From Deltaproteobacteria bacterium (GTDB lineage Bacteria > Desulfobacterota_B > Binatia > UBA9968), in NCBI GenBank assembly GCA_016193385.1, contig JACPSF010000309.1:1-10619 (forward strand): DNA of 10,619 nucleotides, in the 5' to 3' direction. Position 1 is the stretch's first letter. Each line of letters opens with the position of its first letter. The notes beneath the pieces are model-generated. The model did no database searches. It worked only from the letters and a program-made list of their open reading frames with translations, and was not told where the DNA came from. Positions 7,063 through 10,619 of this stretch are shown here, piece after piece. A program made the translations under genes and the position numbers.

Positions 7063-7862
7063 TCATTCAGCCAGCCAGACGTCCCTCAGATCCTGGTTCC
7101 CATAGTGGCTCGGGGTAATTTTCCAGCCCTTGACCTTGGCCCAATGAGGGATAATGCGTTGCCCCCAGATCACGTGAAACTGGTAGGCCTGTTCGTCCAA
7201 TACCCGCTTTTCGAGTGGGAGCCAGGCACATATTCCGCAAAGACGAAAGGACCCGAGCCCATAACGTTTTTCTCGTACCAGCGCGGATCCTGCTTCAGCT
7301 TCTCAGCACTGTAGATGAAGTTCCACGGAGAGGCCAGGTTGGCCAAAAAAGAAGCAGAGGGATACTTGAGGTGAAAAACGACGGTGAGATCATCCGGCGC
7401 CTCCACTTTTTCTACGACACTGTACGAGGCCTTACGAGCGCTTGCGACGCCCTCGGGTGGAAAGATGATTTTGTCGTAAGTCGCCTTTACATCTTTGGCC
7501 AAGAGCGGGCTGCCATCATGAAACCTAATTCCTTTGCGGAGCTTAATGGCATAGGTGAGGCCGTCTTTGGAAACAGTCCACCTCTCCGCCGCGTCTCCCA
7601 CGATCTTAGGGTAGTTCCGCGGGTCAAAGCGCAGCAGCGTGCTGTAATGAGGGGCAACGGGATGAATCAGCGCAAAGGTGGTTTCTCGATGGCCGTCAAA
7701 GGAAGGAGGGGGTTCTCCCACGGCAAAGACCAGCTCCCCTCCGGAGCGCGGCTCCTCCTTTTGCGCCGCCATTCCTGGAGGGAGGAGAACTATCAAGCTC
7801 AGGAAAGCCATCGCTTCAAGCGCGAAGCCCGTCATGAAAACCGACCTTTTAGCTCCTTTCAT
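7063..7862 (-). pseudogene. Peptide-type ABC solute-binding protein (SBP_bac_5), internal deletion with frame change
   Basis: Family members bind the transported solute in the periplasm and hand it to the permeases. The N-terminal reading frame is normal: ATG at 7862 with GGAGG just upstream, a signal peptide of about 33 residues (basic start, hydrophobic core, Ala-Ala-Gln), then GGELVFAV, DGLTYAIKLRKGIRFHDGSP at 100-119 and GSGPFVFAEYVPGSH at 202-216. Directly after this the frame reads 14 unrelated residues and stops at 7170. In another frame, starting near 7215, the sequence continues as LEKRVLDEQAYQ, then IIPHWAKVKGW, ITPSHYGNQDLRDVWLAE and a stop at 7063-7065, which is the usual C-terminal end of these proteins. 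Only about 265 of an expected 520-540 residues remain, so roughly 250-280 codons of the middle are missing and the ends are joined out of frame. An assembly error is the main alternative. Confidence 0.88.
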
Positions 7863-7908
7863 GGGACACCTCCGCGTTTTGGTTCGTTATGGCTCCGACA
7901 CTAACCTC

Positions 7909-7934
7909 GGTCGTCTACAGGGTGATTTACGACC
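7909..7934. promoter_or_regulatory. Inverted repeat, candidate operator upstream of the solute-binding gene
   Basis: GGTCGT at 7909-7914 and ACGACC at 7929-7934 form a perfect 6-bp inverted repeat with a 14-bp spacer. It lies between the candidate -35 hexamer and the ATG of the solute-binding pseudogene, in the gap directly after the GntR gene. The spacer is longer than in known FCD-regulator operators, which usually have short palindromes, so binding by the neighbouring regulator is only a guess. Confidence 0.25.
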
Positions 7935-7937
7935 CAA

Positions 7938-7967
7938 GACCTACTGCACCAAACTCGATCCTGTCAA
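7938..7967 (-). promoter_or_regulatory. Candidate sigma-70 promoter for the transporter genes
   Basis: On the minus strand TTGACA at 7967-7962 is a perfect -35 hexamer. At 18 bp spacing the -10 position reads TAGGTC, and at 17 bp GTAGGT; both are poor matches to TATAAT. The site lies about 100 bp upstream of the solute-binding start in a gene-free gap, a sensible place. The weak -10 would suit an activated or regulated promoter, but chance occurrence cannot be excluded. Confidence 0.25.
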
Positions 7968-7996
7968 GGACATTAATTGGGAAGGGTCATGGAACG

Positions 7997-8671
7997 TCAG
8001 GGTTCACCCGCGAGCGCTTTTTTGATCGCCTGCATCTGGTTCTTGAGATGCTTGACCATGACCGTCTCGGCCAGTTGCGCGTCCTGTTTGAGAAACGCGT
8101 CGAGGATCTGATCGTGTTCGCGCATCGAATACTCAAGGCGATGGGGCAGATGCAGAGAGAGAATCCGCGTCCTCTGTATCTCTTGCCGCATCCGGTCGAT
8201 CATACGGTAAAGCCGCTCGTTCCTGGCCATCTCACCGATGAAGCGATGAAAGTTGCTGTTGGCTTCAAAGTACTGTTGGGGATCTTCTCGCTGACAGGCC
8301 TCCTTGAGAAGCTGGTGGAGTTCCCTCAGGCGCGAGAGCTCCTCGGGACGCGCTCGCTCCACGGCCAGCCGGGCAGCCAGTCCTTCCAGGGCGCTCGCAA
8401 TCATGTAGTAGTCCTCGACCTCTTCCGTGGTGGGCTTGCTGACCGTCACCTCGCTATTGGAGAGGAAAGTAGCGTAGCCCTCTGCCTCCAGACGGCGCAG
8501 GGCCGCGCGCATCGGCACCCGGCCCACCTTCAGCGTCGCGGCCAGGCTTGCCTCAGAGAGCCTCTCTCCCGGAGCGAGCTTTCCGCCGACAATCGCCCCT
8601 TTGAGCTCCTCCGCTAAAAGGCGGGTCAGGGATTTAAAACGCTTCTCCACACGGCTCGATCGTCGCTTCAT
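7997..8671 (-). CDS. GntR family transcriptional regulator, FCD subfamily
   Basis: A metabolite-responsive DNA-binding protein of 224 residues from the ATG, standard for the FCD/FadR subgroup. The winged helix-turn-helix covers about residues 12-78 (IVGGKLAPGERLSEASLAA, then PMRAALRRLEAEGYA). The all-helical FCD ligand domain covers about 84-215. Its metal or ligand site is visible as the Asn and His of NSNFHRF, the His in REHDQILDAF and the His in VKHLKNQ; Asn in the first position replaces Asp but is common in the subgroup. FCD ligands are usually carboxylates or acyl compounds. The ATG overlaps the thiolase stop as TGATG, arguing for coupled translation; a GTG one codon earlier is possible. 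It probably controls the thiolase and/or the transporter. The target and the direction of control are inference. Confidence 0.93.
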   Translation of the reverse strand: MKRRSSRVEKRFKSLTRLLAEELKGAIVGGKLAPGERLSEASLAATLKVGRVPMRAALRRLEAEGYATFLSNSEVTVSKPTTEEVEDYYMIASALEGLAARLAVERARPEELSRLRELHQLLKEACQREDPQQYFEANSNFHRFIGEMARNERLYRMIDRMRQEIQRTRILSLHLPHRLEYSMREHDQILDAFLKQDAQLAETVMVKHLKNQMQAIKKALAGEP

Positions 8672-10203
8672 CACTCGGCCTTTTTCCTGCTCTCGCTTCC
8701 TTTCCTCCTGAGAGCAAGAGAAGGAAGAGTTCGCAAAAACCTTCTCAAGCCCTCCCTGACTTTCGTAAGATGGCTCTTCACGGTGAAGTAATTGGCGCCC
8801 GCCACCTGTCTCAGATAGACCTCACGGCCGATCTTTAAATGGCCAATATCCTCTCCCTGGGCCATGAGCAGACGGCCGCTGCGGTCGCGGACCAAGGCCA
8901 GGGCCAGCGGCGGGAGAAAACCGTCGGGGGTGACATAGAGGATCGTAAAGGTTTCGATCCGGCCTTCTTCGCTTGGCTGGGACGGCACAGAGTCTTTCTT
9001 GCTCCGCGGCGCACGCGGCGAAAAGGAAGACGAAACCATCGCAGGGCTCTGACTCCGGCGCGGCGCATCTGAGCGTTCAAGAATCGTGACAAAATTGTTG
9101 CTCCCCAGACCTCCGGTGCTCTGAGTTGCGGCCCGGCTGACTTCCCGCTTGAGCTTCGGCTCGGACTCTCCCCTCAACCTCCAGAACACCTCCACAACCT
9201 GCGCCAGCCCACTCGCTCCTACTGGATGGCCGCGAGACTTTAAACCTCCCGAAGGGTTGATCGGCAGGGCCCCGTCCAACGCCGTCTTTCCCTCCTCGAC
9301 GGCCCGCCACCCCTTACCCGCAGGGAAGAATCCTAAGTCTTCGGTACTGATGATTTCAAACGGAGTGAACGCATCGTGGACCTCGGCGAAATCGATCTCT
9401 CGCGGAGAGATCCCGGCCATATGATAGGCCCTGTTAGCGGCGATCCGGGTCGCGCTGAACGAGGTAAACGAATCCCGCTCCCGCAGGCTCACAGGTCCCG
9501 TCCCTTGGCCGATACCGGCAATTCGAACATCGCTCCGGTCCGCAGTCAGGACCACAGCCGCCGCCCCATCGCTGATCGGCGAGCAGTCATAAAGCCTCAA
9601 GGGGGTAGAAACGAGTTTGCTGGAGAAGTAAGCCTCTTCGGTGACGCCGCCTTGAAACTGGGCATAGGGATTGCGAGAGCCGTTCAGGTGGTTCTTCATC
9701 GCCACCTGACAGAGAATCCGCTCCAGGTGAGATCGCGAGACGCGGTACCTTTTCCGATATCTCTCGGTGATCATCGCAGCCAGCGCCGCCATGGTGGCGC
9801 CGCAACGGCGCTCCTCTTTATCGATCACCTCAGCCAGGATCCGCGTGGTTGCGCTGGTGCTGAGATGGGTCATTTTTTCCCCGCCTAGCACCAGGACATG
9901 CCGGTAATAACCCGACGCAATCGCATGAAAGGCAGCATGCAACGCCGCCGCTCCCGCTGAAGAGGCAGTCTCGACCCTAAGCGCGGGGACTCCGGTCATG
10001 CCGAGAGCATCTACGATTTGAGACGCGATATTGCCGTCTCCGGTGAACTCCTCGGGGTTCATGACACCGAGGTAAAGGGCCTCAACCTCCACCGAGACGG
10101 AGGCAAGGGCACGGGTGGCCGCCTCGCAGAAGAGCTCCGTGAGGGTTTGGGAGCTCTTCCCAAATTTGGTCATCCCGACCCCGGCAACATACACCTCAGC
10201 CAT
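8671..10203 (-). CDS. SCP2-type thiolase-like protein fused to a C-terminal DUF35-like OB fold
   Basis: Residues 1-376 form a thiolase of the acetyl-CoA acetyltransferase/SCP2-like group. VHDAFTPFE at 275-283 (His276) and GGLKSRGHPVGASG at 319-332 (His326) keep the catalytic histidines. The block that normally carries the nucleophile as ACASG reads ETASSAGAAAL at 78-88, so Ser81 sits where Cys is expected. A Ser/Pro/Arg-rich linker at 377-414 leads to residues 415-475, IETFTILYVTPDGFLPP then LLMAQGEDIGHLKIGREVYL, which resemble the OB fold of DUF35. The DUF35 zinc ribbon (CxxC pairs) is absent. DUF35 proteins are usually separate partners of thiolase-fold enzymes, for example Ltp2 with ChsH2. 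The reaction could be thiolytic, aldolytic or only binding of acyl-CoA. The ATG at 10203 has a weak ribosome site and no clear promoter in the 102 bp upstream. GntR overlaps its stop. Confidence 0.9.
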   Translation of the reverse strand: MAEVYVAGVGMTKFGKSSQTLTELFCEAATRALASVSVEVEALYLGVMNPEEFTGDGNIASQIVDALGMTGVPALRVETASSAGAAALHAAFHAIASGYYRHVLVLGGEKMTHLSTSATTRILAEVIDKEERRCGATMAALAAMITERYRKRYRVSRSHLERILCQVAMKNHLNGSRNPYAQFQGGVTEEAYFSSKLVSTPLRLYDCSPISDGAAAVVLTADRSDVRIAGIGQGTGPVSLRERDSFTSFSATRIAANRAYHMAGISPREIDFAEVHDAFTPFEIISTEDLGFFPAGKGWRAVEEGKTALDGALPINPSGGLKSRGHPVGASGLAQVVEVFWRLRGESEPKLKREVSRAATQSTGGLGSNNFVTILERSDAPRRSQSPAMVSSSFSPRAPRSKKDSVPSQPSEEGRIETFTILYVTPDGFLPPLALALVRDRSGRLLMAQGEDIGHLKIGREVYLRQVAGANYFTVKSHLTKVREGLRRFLRTLPSLALRRKGSESRKKAE

Positions 10204-10305
10204 CGGCGTGATTTCATCTTACACTAGCCCGGTAACCCGTTTCCATGATCCGGGGAGAGAGACAGGAACGGAAGGCGCGGCGTCGGGCAACCGAGGAGAT
10301 TCGAG

Positions 10306-10619
10306 CTAGCGGCCCTTCTGCAGCTCTTTGAGAACCGATTCGAGCCGTTTGAGCTCCTCGCCAAACCCAGCCCAATTTCCCTGACGCAGGAGTTCCTGAG
10401 ACCTCGTGTAGTGCTCCAAAGCACGGCTAGCCGGGCTTTTCGCTTCCCGCGCAACTCCAGCGACCGTCACCTGGGTTGTCTCCCTCGTCGGCCTACCACC
10501 AAAAATACGCTGGAGAGACAGCTCCAAGGTCTCTTCCATCGCGATGTGGTTGCCGAAGGCTACGATCACGCGTTTTAGCGCCGGGAGCGAGCCCTTTTCC
10601 GCAGCGAGGTAGAGGGGCT
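10306..10619 (-). CDS. UPF0182 (COG1615) family membrane protein, C-terminal fragment
   Basis: This is the end of a gene entering from the right edge; the frame stays open to 10619. The visible part, about 104 residues, contains PLYLAAEKGSLPALKRVIVA, then FGNHIAMEETLELSLQRIFGG, and after a variable stretch the helical end HYTRSQELLRQGNWAGFGEELKRLESVLKEL. This is the typical C-terminal pattern of UPF0182 proteins, which are around 900 residues with seven or so N-terminal membrane segments and a large extracytoplasmic region; their function is unknown. A GTG at 10569 is inside the conserved region and is not a start. The stop TAG is at 10306-10308, about 100 bp before the thiolase start. The gap has no strong terminator hairpin that I can see, so read-through is possible. 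Confidence 0.85.
   Translation of the reverse strand, partial: PLYLAAEKGSLPALKRVIVAFGNHIAMEETLELSLQRIFGGRPTRETTQVTVAGVAREAKSPASRALEHYTRSQELLRQGNWAGFGEELKRLESVLKELQKGR

Noticed and set aside
7215..7904. Plus-strand open frame of 229 codons opposite the binding-protein pseudogene
   Set aside because: No domain is visible, and the minus strand carries the signal peptide and SBP motifs.
7889..8617. Plus-strand open frame of 242 codons opposite the GntR gene
   Set aside because: It mirrors the regulator, whose HTH and FCD motifs are plain; the plus-strand product shows no recognisable domain.
10224..10454. Minus-strand 76-codon frame overlapping the UPF0182 end
   Set aside because: It overlaps the conserved UPF0182 C-terminus in another frame and has no family pattern.

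Overview
The window looks like a piece of chromosome from a free-living, moderately GC-rich bacterium. By eye the GC content is in the high fifties percent. Every convincing gene lies on the minus strand, so transcription runs from right to left. The family mix (UPF0182 membrane protein, SCP2-type thiolase fused to a DUF35-like OB fold, FCD-type GntR regulator, peptide-type ABC importer, OB-fold/HD-domain nuclease, and yggS, yggT, rph and rdgB) fits the Methylomirabilota (NC10/Rokubacteria) or deltaproteobacterial genomes of soil and sediment. This taxonomic suggestion comes from memory of gene content and is of low confidence.

In order of transcription: (1) the C-terminal end of a UPF0182/COG1615 membrane protein enters from the right edge and stops at 10306. 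(2) A 510-residue SCP2-type thiolase-like protein with a C-terminal DUF35-like OB fold (8671-10203) overlaps a GntR/FCD regulator (7997-8671) by one base, as TGATG. (3) A spacer of about 135 bp has a consensus -35 hexamer and a 6-bp inverted repeat. It precedes a peptide-type solute-binding protein gene (7063-7862) that is broken: it has lost its middle part and changes frame near 7213-7217. (4) A degenerate 9-bp tandem repeat (6981-7043) separates this pseudogene from two intact permease genes (6005-6958 and 5148-6008), which share an ATGA overlap. No ATPase gene follows them. (5) A housekeeping block follows: yggS, yggT, an OB-fold/HD-domain YhaM-like nuclease, an aldehyde dehydrogenase, rph and rdgB, with gaps of about 2 to 40 bp. 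(6) The leftmost 255 bp contains no recognised gene. It holds a short reading frame open at the edge and a strong long hairpin.

The right half reads as an accessory acyl-CoA and peptide-type uptake locus under a GntR-like regulator, with a transporter that may be decaying. The left half is a maintenance cluster for RNA processing (RNase PH, OB/HD nuclease), nucleotide-pool cleaning (RdgB) and PLP homeostasis (YggS). I do not see a complete undescribed system. The most notable items are the deleted solute-binding protein, the thiolase-DUF35 fusion with Ser at the usual nucleophilic Cys position, the 9-bp repeat array, and the structured DNA at the left edge.
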